Shown here one piece after another: positions 1-6,693 of a DNA stretch of 8,274 bases. The stretch's first letter is position 1. Each line of letters begins with the position of its first letter. The position numbers and the translations under genes are program-made. Source of the DNA: an uncultured Clostridiaceae bacterium (lineage in GTDB: Bacteria; Bacillota; Clostridia; Lachnospirales; Lachnospiraceae); NCBI GenBank assembly GCA_947175375.1, contig CAMWMT010000095.1:1-8274 (forward strand). Direction: 5' to 3'. The notes below the pieces were generated by a model, which was not told where the DNA came from, did no database searches, and was given only the letters and a program-made list of their open reading frames with translations.

Positions 1-4
1 GAGA

Positions 5-28
5 CGGACAAAACCGATTCACTGTCCG
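5..28. repeat. Short inverted repeat downstream of uxuA
   Basis: CGGACA at 5-10 is the reverse complement of TGTCCG at 23-28, leaving a 12-base loop. On the minus strand it lies about 125 bases past the uxuA stop, so it could be part of a transcript end. The stem is only 6 bp and no clear T-run follows inside the window, so calling it a terminator would be speculative. Confidence 0.3.
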
Positions 29-153
29 ATACATTCCATACGAGCGCTTATCATACAGCCGGGACTGCACTTCCCGACAGCCCTTTCCAGTTCGATACTT
101 CCACACGAGCCCTTATCACACAGCCGGGATTGCACTTCGCGACAGCCCTTTCC
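20..153. repeat. Tandem 65-bp repeat, two diverged copies
   Basis: Two direct copies are offset by 65 bp. The best-matching blocks are 34-88 and 99-153, which align without gaps over 55 bp with five substitutions. Similarity extends weakly to the left (about 20-33 against 86-98) with a one-base gap. Copy 1 contains a small inverted repeat, CGGGA (60-64) and TCCCG (72-76). In copy 2 the right arm is TCGCG (137-141), so the stem is not conserved. The second copy ends exactly at the uxuA stop codon. The unit length is not a multiple of three and no convincing ORF runs through it. More copies could lie to the left of the window. I do not recognise the family. Confidence 0.8.
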
Positions 154-1202
154 TATTTCAGCAGATTCTTCTCGCAGGCTTCAAACAGCCCGTTGATATA
201 AGCGGCGCCGAGAGCCCGGTCATACAGTCCGTAGCCCGGTTTTCCGGTTTCTCCCCAGATCATCCTTCCGTGGTCAGGACGGACATATCCATGGTATCCG
301 TTTTCCACTAGGGCTTTGACGATCTCATACATATCAAGAGAACCGCAGTCAGTCAGATGGGCGCGTTCCTCGAAGGAACCATCTTCCATGATCTTCACAT
401 TGCGGATATGCATGAACGCGATGCGGTCCATCGCGGCATATTTTCGTACCATGGCAGGGATATCATTACTTTTGGCACAGCCAAGGCTTCCGGTACAGAG
501 GCAGAGACAGTTGGCTGGGCTGTCGACGAGCTTCAGGAACCGGTCCAGATTCTCCTCACAAGTGATGATCCTAGGAAGTCCGAAGATCGGGTAGGGCGGG
601 TCGTCCGGGTGGATGGTCATCCGAACGCCGCATTCCTCTGCGACAGGAATGACTTTCTTCAGGAACCGCTCCAGGTTTGCCCAGAGACCTTCCTCGCCGA
701 TCTCGCCATATGCTGCGATCAGTTCCCTTACTTCTTCCTGTGTATAGCTGGAATCCCAGCCGGGAAGGTGAATGTCATCCTTCAGAGGGTCCAGTCCGCG
801 CATCTGATCCCAGTACATGACCAGACTGGTGGAACCGTCAGGAGCCTTCTTATCCAGCTGTGTGCGGGTCCAGTCAAAGACCGGCATAAAATTGTAGGTT
901 ACACATTTTACGCCATATCTGGCACAGCGGCGGATATTCTCACAGTAGACATCCAGAAGCTCTTCCAGATTGCCCCGGCCGAGCTTGATATCCTCGGATA
1001 CCGGAATGGATTCCACGACATCAAAGACCAGGCCATGGCCTTCACACTGCTGTTTCATCTTTGCCAGGCTTTCCTCCGGCCATACCTGGCCGGGCTTTAC
1101 ATCATAGACAGCAGATACGATACTTTTCATGCCGGGAATCTGGCTGATATATTCCAGAGAGACCGGGTCGCTCTCTCCATACCAACGGAATGATAATTTC
1201 AT
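153..1202 (-). CDS. uxuA: Mannonate dehydratase UxuA
   Basis: This 349-residue protein is predicted to dehydrate D-mannonate to 2-keto-3-deoxy-D-gluconate in the cytoplasm, a late step of glucuronate catabolism. It has the UxuA start (MKLSFRWYGESDPVSL) and the whole set of metal-site motifs: H198 in HPDDPP, C236 in CLCTGS, H265 in HIRN and D310/H311 in RPDHGR. The family uses a divalent metal (Mn2+ or Fe2+) at such a site in a TIM-barrel fold. The length matches the shorter Gram-positive form, about 350-365 residues, rather than the longer E. coli enzyme. TGGAGGT at 1212-1218 lies 9 bases before the ATG. Only 56 bp separate it from the upstream oxidoreductase gene, so the two are probably co-transcribed. 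The gene appears intact, and I see no clear terminator right after the stop. Confidence 0.95.
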   Translation of the reverse strand: MKLSFRWYGESDPVSLEYISQIPGMKSIVSAVYDVKPGQVWPEESLAKMKQQCEGHGLVFDVVESIPVSEDIKLGRGNLEELLDVYCENIRRCARYGVKCVTYNFMPVFDWTRTQLDKKAPDGSTSLVMYWDQMRGLDPLKDDIHLPGWDSSYTQEEVRELIAAYGEIGEEGLWANLERFLKKVIPVAEECGVRMTIHPDDPPYPIFGLPRIITCEENLDRFLKLVDSPANCLCLCTGSLGCAKSNDIPAMVRKYAAMDRIAFMHIRNVKIMEDGSFEERAHLTDCGSLDMYEIVKALVENGYHGYVRPDHGRMIWGETGKPGYGLYDRALGAAYINGLFEACEKNLLK

Positions 1203-1258
1203 GATTTATTTACCTCCAGTCTGAAATCATATGTCATATGCTATATGCGGTTGTTCTG

Positions 1259-2260
1259 TTACATCGCCAGTACTTCGTTCCATTTCTCCTCTGCGACCGG
1301 GATGCCGTTCGCCAGATGGTCACGGCGCGCGCGATGCTCGCCTTCGCCCGGGCAGCGGACTTCGCCGCCTTCGTGTACCGGTTTGGCACTCTTCACGTCT
1401 GTCGCGATGGCATCTACGATCGAATCAGTCACGGAAGCATCCTGGAACCTGGACGGGTCAATGGCGATCATCACCTGGCTCAGGCCGATCTCATCTCCGA
1501 AGGTTCCGATCTTTGATACGGAATTTGCATTGGTCAGTACGGTCGCAATCATATCTAACAGGATGGACAGCCCGCTGCCCTTCCAGTAGCCGATGGGAAG
1601 CATGCGCCAGGATTTTTCAATAGCGCCCGGATCGGTCGTCAAATTGCCATCTTCGTCATAGCCGCCTACAACTGGGAGCTGCTTTCCAGCCAGCCGGGTT
1701 GTCTCCAGCTTTCCATAACTGAACTGGGAGAGCGCGCAGTCGATCATGATATGCTCTCCGTTGGAGCGGGGAACTGCCATGATCGGTGGGTTGTTGCCGA
1801 TGCATCTCTCCTTAGCGCCCCATGCCGGCATATTCGGCATAGTGTTTGACCAGCAGATTCCGATGCAGCCTGCATCCGCCGCCTGCCAGCCATAAGTGCC
1901 GCCGCGCATCCAGTGGTTGTTATTGCCCAGAGCGACCATACCGATGCCGAACTGCTTTGCCAGTTCAATGGCCCGATCCATGGCGCGCTTGGCATTCAGA
2001 GGACCGAAGCCGCGGTGTCCGTCCCAACGCTCAATGGCGCCCATAGAAGCTGTGCATTCTGCCTCGGCGGAAGGATCGATTCCTCCTTTTCTCAGATAAT
2101 CGACGACTACCGGAAAACGGTTTAGTCCATGGCTGAATACTCCTGCCAGACTGTTCTGTGCAAAGATCTCGGCAGCATCATGGGCACGGTCCGGCGAAAA
2201 ACCATATTTTGTCAGTACACGCTCAAATTCTCCCAGCATCGTTTCATAAGGTACACGCAT
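1259..2260 (-). CDS. Ldh/YiaK-family NAD(P)H-dependent oxidoreductase
   Basis: This 333-residue protein belongs to the malate/L-lactate dehydrogenase type-2 family, which includes YiaK (2,3-diketo-L-gulonate reductase, about 332 residues). The family reduces 2-keto acids with NAD(P)H in the cytoplasm through a non-Rossmann fold. Visible family marks are SHGLNR with catalytic-type H44, NNNHWMRGG around H116, GNNPP at 155-159, the KGSGLSILLDM stretch from about 227 and CPGE at 303-306. I chose the ATG at 2260 because GGAGGA (2268-2273) sits 7 bases upstream and the resulting length equals YiaK. The longer in-frame reading to 2350 adds 30 residues without family character. Its neighbours uxuA and a TRAP transporter point to a sugar-acid substrate. 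It could reduce a keto-uronate, possibly fructuronate to mannonate in place of UxuB, but the substrate cannot be read from sequence. Confidence 0.88.
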   Translation of the reverse strand: MRVPYETMLGEFERVLTKYGFSPDRAHDAAEIFAQNSLAGVFSHGLNRFPVVVDYLRKGGIDPSAEAECTASMGAIERWDGHRGFGPLNAKRAMDRAIELAKQFGIGMVALGNNNHWMRGGTYGWQAADAGCIGICWSNTMPNMPAWGAKERCIGNNPPIMAVPRSNGEHIMIDCALSQFSYGKLETTRLAGKQLPVVGGYDEDGNLTTDPGAIEKSWRMLPIGYWKGSGLSILLDMIATVLTNANSVSKIGTFGDEIGLSQVMIAIDPSRFQDASVTDSIVDAIATDVKSAKPVHEGGEVRCPGEGEHRARRDHLANGIPVAEEKWNEVLAM

Positions 2261-2267
2261 TTTCTTA

Positions 2268-2273
2268 TCCTCC
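2268..2273 (-). promoter_or_regulatory. Ribosome binding site that fixes the YiaK-like start
   Basis: GGAGGA on the minus strand lies 7 bases before the ATG at 2260. The alternative in-frame ATG at 2275 would overlap this site and has only a weak A-rich stretch upstream. The start at 2260 is therefore preferred. Confidence 0.8.
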
Positions 2274-2363
2274 ATATCTTTTTCTGATCTTGCAGAATCC
2301 TGGTATCGGGTATTGGTAACAGTTAACCGTGAAATCGGGACTCTAGGCATCTGATCCAGGATC

Positions 2364-2376
2364 GCAAAAGTTTTGC
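2364..2376. promoter_or_regulatory. Second palindrome overlapping the main operator
   Basis: GCAAAAGTTTTGC is a perfect 13-bp palindrome centred on 2370. It shares its right arm (TTTTGC) with the left arm of the larger palindrome at 2371-2390, giving three consecutive half-sites of the type GCAAAA/TTTTGC. It may be a secondary repressor half-site, or chance symmetry in an AT-rich run. Confidence 0.4.
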
Positions 2377-2390
2377 AATCGATTGCGAAA
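2371..2390. promoter_or_regulatory. LacI-family operator (cre-like palindrome)
   Basis: TTTTGCAATCGATTGCGAAA is a 20-bp palindrome with one mismatched pair around a central CG, the layout typical of LacI-family sites. The inner 12 bp are perfectly symmetric. It lies between the lacI-family gene and the oxidoreductase-uxuA operon and touches the candidate -10 box (2389-2394), so a bound repressor would block RNA polymerase. The adjacent LacI protein is the obvious ligand. The site also fits the generic cre pattern used by CcpA except at one edge position, so carbon catabolite repression is an alternative or an addition. Confidence 0.75.
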
Positions 2391-2397
2391 TATAACA
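2389..2397 (-). promoter_or_regulatory. Extended -10 promoter of the oxidoreductase-uxuA operon
   Basis: Read on the minus strand this is TGTTATATT, an extended -10 (TG, one base, then TATATT at 2389-2394). No good -35 hexamer lies at 17 bp (ACGTGA is found there), which extended -10 promoters can tolerate. Transcription would start near 2382, inside the palindrome 2371-2390, leaving a leader of about 120 bases before the ATG at 2260. The operon may also be reached by read-through from the lacI-family gene. Confidence 0.5.
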
Positions 2398-2401
2398 GAT
2401 G

Positions 2402-3412
2402 TCAGGAGCTCTCACGTTCAATGACTTCTGTAAACAGCATGAGTTTACGGCTCAGGGCCTTTTGTTCAAAAGCATCCAGAAGCAGTCGGGCGGAACTTAA
2501 GCTGACTTCAGCCAGTTTATTGTCCAGCGTAGACAGAGTCGGTGAGCATACCAATCCATAGACAGAATTATCGACGCCGACCAGGGCGATGTCTTCCGGA
2601 ACCCGAATCTTTCTGGACTGCAGTTCCTGAAGGCAGCCGATAGCCAGTGCATCTGTAGAACAAAGGATTCCATCCGTGTCCGGCATCTTTTGAAGGATTT
2701 CTTTTGCTGCTTCGCGCCCGCGGGCAATGGAAGCGATGGGATTCGTATCCATTCCGGGAGCATAGACGGTATGTGCTTTGCCATCTCCCAGTCCGGCTCG
2801 CTGCATGGCTGTGCAGAAACCCTGCAGTTTATGCAGATTGGCAGGAGTGGGCACATCCATCAGATAGGCCAGATAGCGCCGGTTTTTACGGAGCAGCAGA
2901 GCGACACAGTCTTCGGTTCCCCGTTCTTCGTCAATCAGCACGCTGTAGGCATTAGGCAGGTCCAACATGCCGTTCACGATCACGACAGGAACCTCTGGCA
3001 GGTGGCGCCGGATCGCATTTCGTACTTCGTCTGCGCCAAACATGGAACCGATCAGAATGACGCCCTCTACCCGGCGCTGTTCCAGAATTTCAATATATTT
3101 GGCTTTCTGGCAGGGATCTGCTCCGGTACTGAAGGTGATACAGGTATACCCGTGACGGGTCATCTCCTGTTCGATGACGTAGACGGACTCTGTGTGATGG
3201 GAGACACGGATATCCTCGATTAGGATGCCGATAAAACGTGAAGCCTGAGTGACCAATCCGCGCGCGGAGATATCAGGGGTATAACCGCTCTCATCCAGCA
3301 GTTTCTGGACGCGTTTGCGAGTGGACTCCCGGATGCCTGGCTTATTGTTGATGACCCGGGACACGGTACTGGCGGATACGCCGGCCTTTTTAGCGATATC
3401 ATAGATTGTCAT
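2402..3412 (-). CDS. LacI-family transcriptional repressor
   Basis: This 336-residue protein is a typical LacI/GalR regulator. The N-terminal helix-turn-helix (residues 1-22, IYDIAKKAGVSASTVSRVINN) is followed by the hinge YTPDISARGL (44-53), which keeps the Leu that wedges into a central CpG of the operator. A periplasmic-binding-protein-like effector domain starts near residue 58 (RFIGILIEDI). It holds the usual STDALAIG (252-259) and GVDNS (279-283) segments. The start at 3412 is fixed by AGGAGG 8 bases upstream and by the family's usual N-terminus. The in-frame extension to 3496 would cross the promoter. The effector is unknown; from the neighbours a sugar acid or KDG-like intermediate is likely. 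Probable targets are the palindrome just downstream of the gene and perhaps the TRAP leader. Confidence 0.95.
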   Translation of the reverse strand: MTIYDIAKKAGVSASTVSRVINNKPGIRESTRKRVQKLLDESGYTPDISARGLVTQASRFIGILIEDIRVSHHTESVYVIEQEMTRHGYTCITFSTGADPCQKAKYIEILEQRRVEGVILIGSMFGADEVRNAIRRHLPEVPVVIVNGMLDLPNAYSVLIDEERGTEDCVALLLRKNRRYLAYLMDVPTPANLHKLQGFCTAMQRAGLGDGKAHTVYAPGMDTNPIASIARGREAAKEILQKMPDTDGILCSTDALAIGCLQELQSRKIRVPEDIALVGVDNSVYGLVCSPTLSTLDNKLAEVSLSSARLLLDAFEQKALSRKLMLFTEVIERESS

Positions 3413-3420
3413 GTGATCTT

Positions 3421-3426
3421 CCTCCT
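3421..3426 (-). promoter_or_regulatory. Ribosome binding site that fixes the LacI-family start
   Basis: A perfect AGGAGG on the minus strand lies 8 bases before the ATG at 3412. This supports the MTIYDIAKK start over the upstream in-frame methionines. Confidence 0.85.
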
Positions 3427-3446
3427 GCTGCTGAATATCTGCCTGC

Positions 3447-3475
3447 ATTATATCAATCCTGTTTCGAAATGACAA
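3447..3475 (-). promoter_or_regulatory. Near-consensus sigma-A promoter of the LacI-family gene
   Basis: On the minus strand the -35 box TTGTCA (3470-3475) is followed by a 17-base spacer and the -10 box TATAAT (3447-3452), preceded by an extended TG. The start site would be near 3440, giving a leader of about 28 bases with AGGAGG. The spacer holds the 8-bp palindrome TTTCGAAA (3462-3469), which does not resemble the operator at 2371-2390, so autoregulation is not evident. Confidence 0.8.
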
Positions 3476-3504
3476 TGGGAAACAGGGTGAAAGCAAAAGA
3501 AACA

Positions 3505-3535
3505 GCCTGACCGGGGAAGATTTCCCTTGTCAGGC
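3505..3535 (-). terminator. Rho-independent terminator after the TRAP operon
   Basis: GCCTGAC (3505-3511) pairs with GTCAGGC (3529-3535), and inside it GGGAA (3514-3518) pairs with TTCCC (3522-3526) around a 3-base loop. On the minus strand the stem is followed by a T-rich tail (TGTTTCTTTTGC). It lies about 65 bases past the dctM stop and ends just before the promoter of the LacI-family gene, separating the two transcripts. Confidence 0.75.
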
Positions 3536-3549
3536 CGCTATGTATTCTT

Positions 3550-3570
3550 ATTGAACTGCTAATGTTCAAT
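3550..3570. repeat. Small inverted repeat after dctM
   Basis: ATTGAAC (3550-3556) is the reverse complement of GTTCAAT (3564-3570), with a 7-base loop. It sits between the dctM stop and the terminator hairpin, and no T-run follows it on the minus strand. It may stabilise the 3' end of the transcript, or be incidental. Confidence 0.4.
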
Positions 3571-3599
3571 GAGGTACAATTCCTGGTACAGATCAGTTT

Positions 3600-4886
3600 T
3601 TAGAACAGTCCCGGGAAGAAGGTTGCCGGAATTGCCAGCCACAGATCCGGGAACAGTACCAGCAGCATCAATACGACGATAGAAGACAGGAAATAAGGAA
3701 GTGTTCCCTTAAATGCATCTTCGATCGTAATACCACTGATGGATGATGCAATCAGCAGACACAGGCCATAAGGCGGAGTTACCAGACCCAGAGCCAGGGT
3801 AACTACGATGATCAGGCCCAGGATGATCGGGCTGATTCCAAGAGCAGTAGAAGACGGCAGAATGATCGGAACGAACAGGATCATTGCCGGAACCGCATCC
3901 ATAAAAGTACCTACAAACATGAAGAACAGCACAACCACGATGAGGAACATCAGTTTTCCGCCGCTCATGTTGGTAAAGAACTGCTGCACGATCACATTCA
4001 GCTGATAATAGCTTAACAGCTCGCCCAGCGCGTTTGCCGTAGCCAGCGCGAACAGGGACAGGGAAGAAGCTTTCATGGTATCAATCAAAATTCTGGGCAG
4101 GTTCTTCACTTTGATCGTTCTGTAGAAGAACATACCGACGATCAGCGCATAGATACTTGCAAACGCCGCAGACTCGGTCGGGGTGAAGAGGCCGCTGACG
4201 ATACCGCCAATCAGGATGATCGGAGTAAGCAGGGCGGGAAGCGACTGATAGACCAGGTGAAGCGCTTCTTTGACCGGTACACGCTCGCTCTTCGGGAAGT
4301 TTTTCTTCTTGGAATACATTTTAACAACTGCCATCATAGCCAGACCCAGCAGGATACCGGGAACCAGTCCGGACATGAACAATGCGCCCGTACTGACATT
4401 GGCAATACCTGCATATACCACCATCGTGATACTCGGAGGTATAATGGAACCAAGGGTAGAGGAAGCTGCCGTAACACCTACAGAAGTACCTTTATCATAT
4501 CCCTGTTTCTCCATGGACGGGATGAAGATCTTACCAACGCCTGCCGTATCTGCCTGGGAAGATCCGGAGATACCAGCGAAGATCATGGACACCAGGACGT
4601 TGGAATAAGCAAGGCCGCCGCGGAAATGCCCGACCAGCGCGTTACAGCAGTCGATCAGCTTTTCTGTGATCTCGCCTTCGTTCATCAGGTTTGCTGCGAG
4701 GATGAAAAGCGGCACTGCCAGCAGCGTGAAGCTGTTCAGACCATTGAACATCTTCGTAAATACAACGGAATTCGGAATCGCTGGTAAAGAAGCGATACCG
4801 ACAAAGGATACGACGCCAAGGCCGAACGAAATCGGCACGCCCATCGCTATGAAAAGGATGAACATAATAACCAGTAATGCACCCAT
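3600..4886 (-). CDS. dctM: TRAP transporter large permease DctM
   Basis: This 428-residue, very hydrophobic protein is the substrate-translocating subunit of a tripartite ATP-independent periplasmic (TRAP) transporter, driven by a Na+ or H+ gradient. Its length and about a dozen membrane segments match the DctM family (around 425 residues). Family signatures visible are FTLLAVPLFILAANLMNEG (53-71), the FAGISGSSQADTA loop (103-115) and SSTLGSIIPPSI (142-153). LVTPPYGL, near the C-terminal third, is also typical. Its ATG shares one base with the dctQ stop (TAATG), implying translational coupling. It is the last gene of the dctPQM operon and is followed by a terminator. Substrate choice rests with the binding protein, so sugar acid is inferred from context. 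Confidence 0.94.
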   Translation of the reverse strand: MGALLVIMFILFIAMGVPISFGLGVVSFVGIASLPAIPNSVVFTKMFNGLNSFTLLAVPLFILAANLMNEGEITEKLIDCCNALVGHFRGGLAYSNVLVSMIFAGISGSSQADTAGVGKIFIPSMEKQGYDKGTSVGVTAASSTLGSIIPPSITMVVYAGIANVSTGALFMSGLVPGILLGLAMMAVVKMYSKKKNFPKSERVPVKEALHLVYQSLPALLTPIILIGGIVSGLFTPTESAAFASIYALIVGMFFYRTIKVKNLPRILIDTMKASSLSLFALATANALGELLSYYQLNVIVQQFFTNMSGGKLMFLIVVVLFFMFVGTFMDAVPAMILFVPIILPSSTALGISPIILGLIIVVTLALGLVTPPYGLCLLIASSISGITIEDAFKGTLPYFLSSIVVLMLLVLFPDLWLAIPATFFPGLF

Positions 4887-5371
4887 TATTTATTTCCTCC
4901 TTTCGCAATATTGCCAATCTCATCAATGATCTGGAACACCAGATAGATGGTGGAAGTAACGCCGCAGAGCGGAAGACATACCCAAGTCGGTCCTCTCTTA
5001 AGAGACGGAACACTGGTCCAGGTATAATTCCAGAACTGTTTAGTCACCTGGATTCCATAATAAACCATCAGGATGGAAAAATACAGCATGATAAGAGATA
5101 TAATGATCGCCAGTATACTCTTCATTTTCTCGTTCTTCAACATATCGCTGACGGAAGTAAACGCGAAATGGCGTTTTTCATAAACCATAGCCCCCGCGCC
5201 CATAAATACGGCCCAGATAAAGGAATACATGGATACCTCGCTGGTCCAGGTAGTTGCGATTCCCAGATAACGGCATACGATCTGGTATACAACTACAAGA
5301 AGGAAGATCATCAGAAAGAATCCGCCGATTGCAATCTGGATCTTTTGTAACATTTCTATTGCTTTCCGCAT
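4886..5371 (-). CDS. dctQ: TRAP transporter small permease DctQ
   Basis: This 161-residue protein has four predicted membrane helices (roughly residues 12-34, 44-64, 86-106 and 128-149), the DctQ architecture. The segment WTSEVSMYSFIWAVFMGAG with E45, followed by H68 in a short loop, is typical of the family. DctQ forms the membrane complex with DctM and supports docking of the loaded binding protein. The start is backed by AAGGAGA (5379-5385), 7 bases upstream. It overlaps dctM by one base at its stop. The gap to dctP is 159 bp and holds a hairpin, which may lower permease expression relative to the binding protein. Confidence 0.92.
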   Translation of the reverse strand: MRKAIEMLQKIQIAIGGFFLMIFLLVVVYQIVCRYLGIATTWTSEVSMYSFIWAVFMGAGAMVYEKRHFAFTSVSDMLKNEKMKSILAIIISLIMLYFSILMVYYGIQVTKQFWNYTWTSVPSLKRGPTWVCLPLCGVTSTIYLVFQIIDEIGNIAKGGNK

Positions 5372-5439
5372 TCTTTGTTCTCCTTACCATTCATTAAAGG
5401 CAAGCATCTTAACACTTTTTTAGCAAGCCCCCGGACGAA

Positions 5440-5473
5440 ACAACAGCCACCCTGTCCTGCAGGTGACTGTTGT
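5440..5473 (-). terminator. Intra-operon hairpin between dctP and dctQ
   Basis: ACAACAGCCACC (5440-5451) pairs with GGTGACTGTTGT (5462-5473), an 11-pair stem with one C/A mismatch around a 10-base loop. On the minus strand it is followed by only three T residues and then GC-rich sequence. Full termination is therefore unlikely. An attenuator or an mRNA-protecting hairpin that favours the upstream dctP message fits better. Confidence 0.55.
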
Positions 5474-5530
5474 GTCCTCTTTGAATTACTTCTTAAGACT
5501 TATGATACATTTCATTGCCTGCAAATCTTT

Positions 5531-6595
5531 TTATTGAGCTGCCGCGCGGATCATCTCCAGCTGCTCAGTCATGCCGTTGGAAGCTGCGAATTCATCCTGG
5601 ATCGGCAGAGCCAGTGCTTTAAATGCGTCGATGTCAACATCTTCGAAGTTCGTAACGGTAGCGCCGTCAGCAATAACTTTCTCCTTGGAGGATTCGAACA
5701 TCTCATATACAACTTTACGCTCTTCTTCTGTTGCAGCCTTAACTGCTTCGTCGATCCAGCCTTTCTGCTCATCGGTCAGGCTGTCATAGAAGGAACCGCT
5801 CATCAGAAGCAGACGGGTCGTATAATCGTGATGGGTCTCTGTGATAAACTTACCATTATCGGTTTTGTGATGCTCTTTCAGCATGAAGCTTGTATAGTCA
5901 TTCTCTGCAGAATCTACAACGCCCTGCTGAAGCGCCTGATACAGTTCGCCCCATGCCACGTCGGTCGGAATTGCTCCGCATGCCATCCAGAAGTTCTGCT
6001 GTACCTGGGAATTCTGTGTACGGATGGTCATACCCTTCAGATCATCCGGCTTGGTTACCTGTTTCTTGCCATAGTAGTCACGTACAGAGGAGGACCAGTA
6101 GGACATGATACGGAAACGGTTGCTAGTCTTCTCGGTAACGATACTCTTCATGGAATCGCCGAACTCACCGTCCAGACAGGTCTCCCAGTGATCAAAGCTG
6201 TCAAACAGATAGTTCAAGGAGAAAATATCCACTTCCGGAACACCGATAGAAGTCATGAATCCCGGAGAAGCGACTACCATGGAAGCTGCACCCATCTCCA
6301 GCTTCTCGATCAGCTCGGATTCATTCTCACCCAGAGTTCCCTTATGTACGGTTACTGAGATCTTGCCGCCGGAGATATCTTCGACGACTTCTTTGAATTT
6401 GTCCATACCATAGGAGTATGGGTTGTCTGCAGAAGTCTGGTTAGATGCGATGATCAGATTCAATTCTGCTGCCCCGCCTGTGCTGCCACTATCTGCTGCC
6501 GGTGCGGTCGTTGCTGCGCCGCCTCCGCCTCCGCATCCTGCGAGAGATGCGACTACCATGGCTCCTGCCAATAACAGTGCTAATTTCCTTTTCAT
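5531..6595 (-). CDS. dctP: TRAP transporter substrate-binding lipoprotein DctP
   Basis: This 354-residue protein is the extracytoplasmic solute-binding subunit of the TRAP system. The N-terminus is a lipoprotein signal: KRK, a hydrophobic core, then lipobox LAGC with C21 as the lipidated residue. A flexible Gly/Ala/Thr/Ser linker runs to about residue 43. The DctP domain follows; R192 in GMTIRTQNS is at the position of the family's carboxylate-binding arginine, and R172 and N232 (SAENDY) lie in other typical pocket segments. A carboxylated substrate is therefore expected, and neighbouring uxuA suggests a hexuronate or aldonate. The ribosome site is modest: AAGGGA-like sequence about 11 bases before the ATG. 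It is the first gene of the operon, with a promoter at 6665-6693. Confidence 0.93.
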   Translation of the reverse strand: MKRKLALLLAGAMVVASLAGCGGGGGAATTAPAADSGSTGGAAELNLIIASNQTSADNPYSYGMDKFKEVVEDISGGKISVTVHKGTLGENESELIEKLEMGAASMVVASPGFMTSIGVPEVDIFSLNYLFDSFDHWETCLDGEFGDSMKSIVTEKTSNRFRIMSYWSSSVRDYYGKKQVTKPDDLKGMTIRTQNSQVQQNFWMACGAIPTDVAWGELYQALQQGVVDSAENDYTSFMLKEHHKTDNGKFITETHHDYTTRLLLMSGSFYDSLTDEQKGWIDEAVKAATEEERKVVYEMFESSKEKVIADGATVTNFEDVDIDAFKALALPIQDEFAASNGMTEQLEMIRAAAQ

Positions 6596-6629
6596 AATGA
6601 TTTCTTTCCCTTCTTGTTATTTTATGGTC

Positions 6630-6650
6630 TTTTGTGGGATACCCGCAAAA
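6630..6650. promoter_or_regulatory. Operator-like palindrome in the dctP leader
   Basis: A 21-bp hyphenated palindrome with arms TTTTGTGGG (6630-6638) and CCCGCAAAA (6642-6650) is centred on ATA. Eight of the nine arm positions pair. It lies about 8-28 bases downstream of the predicted dctP transcription start, where a bound repressor would act as a roadblock. The outer TTTTG/GCAAAA resembles the LacI operator at 2371-2390, but the core (GGG-ATA-CCC instead of CAATCGATTG) differs. A different regulator, such as the TetR-like one, is possible. It could also form an RNA hairpin in the leader. Confidence 0.55.
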
Positions 6651-6664
6651 TGTAACCTTACTGA

Positions 6665-6693
6665 ATTCTATCATAGTTTTTGCCGAGTTTCAA
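6665..6693 (-). promoter_or_regulatory. Sigma-A promoter of the dctPQM operon
   Basis: On the minus strand the -35 box TTGAAA (6688-6693) is followed by a 17-base spacer and the -10 box TAGAAT (6665-6670), preceded by an extended TG. The transcript would start near 6658, leaving a leader of about 60 bases that contains the palindrome 6630-6650. Confidence 0.75.

Noticed and set aside
20..153. Possible CRISPR array from the repeated units at the left edge
   Set aside because: There are only two adjacent diverged 65-bp units with no unique spacers and no cas genes nearby.
357..1193. A 278-residue plus-strand reading frame opposite uxuA
   Set aside because: It is antisense to a gene with full family motifs, has no ribosome site, and its translation shows no recognisable domain.
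1227..1248. Run of CATATG-like palindromes between uxuA and the oxidoreductase gene
   Set aside because: Two 6-bp palindromes and a partial third in an AT-rich gap are too short and lack promoter boxes, so they are probably chance.
3462..3469. TTTCGAAA palindrome in the promoter of the LacI-family gene as an autoregulatory operator
   Set aside because: Symmetry stops at 8 bp and it does not share the TTTTGCAAT half-site found at 2371-2390.
3413..3496. N-terminal extension of the LacI-family protein by 28 residues
   Set aside because: The extension spans the strong promoter and the AGGAGG site, and the family N-terminus begins at the ATG at 3412.
5375..6358. A 327-residue plus-strand reading frame opposite dctP and the dctP-dctQ gap
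   Set aside because: It mirrors the codon pattern of dctP, the protein is rich in Cys and His with no domain character, and there is no ribosome site.
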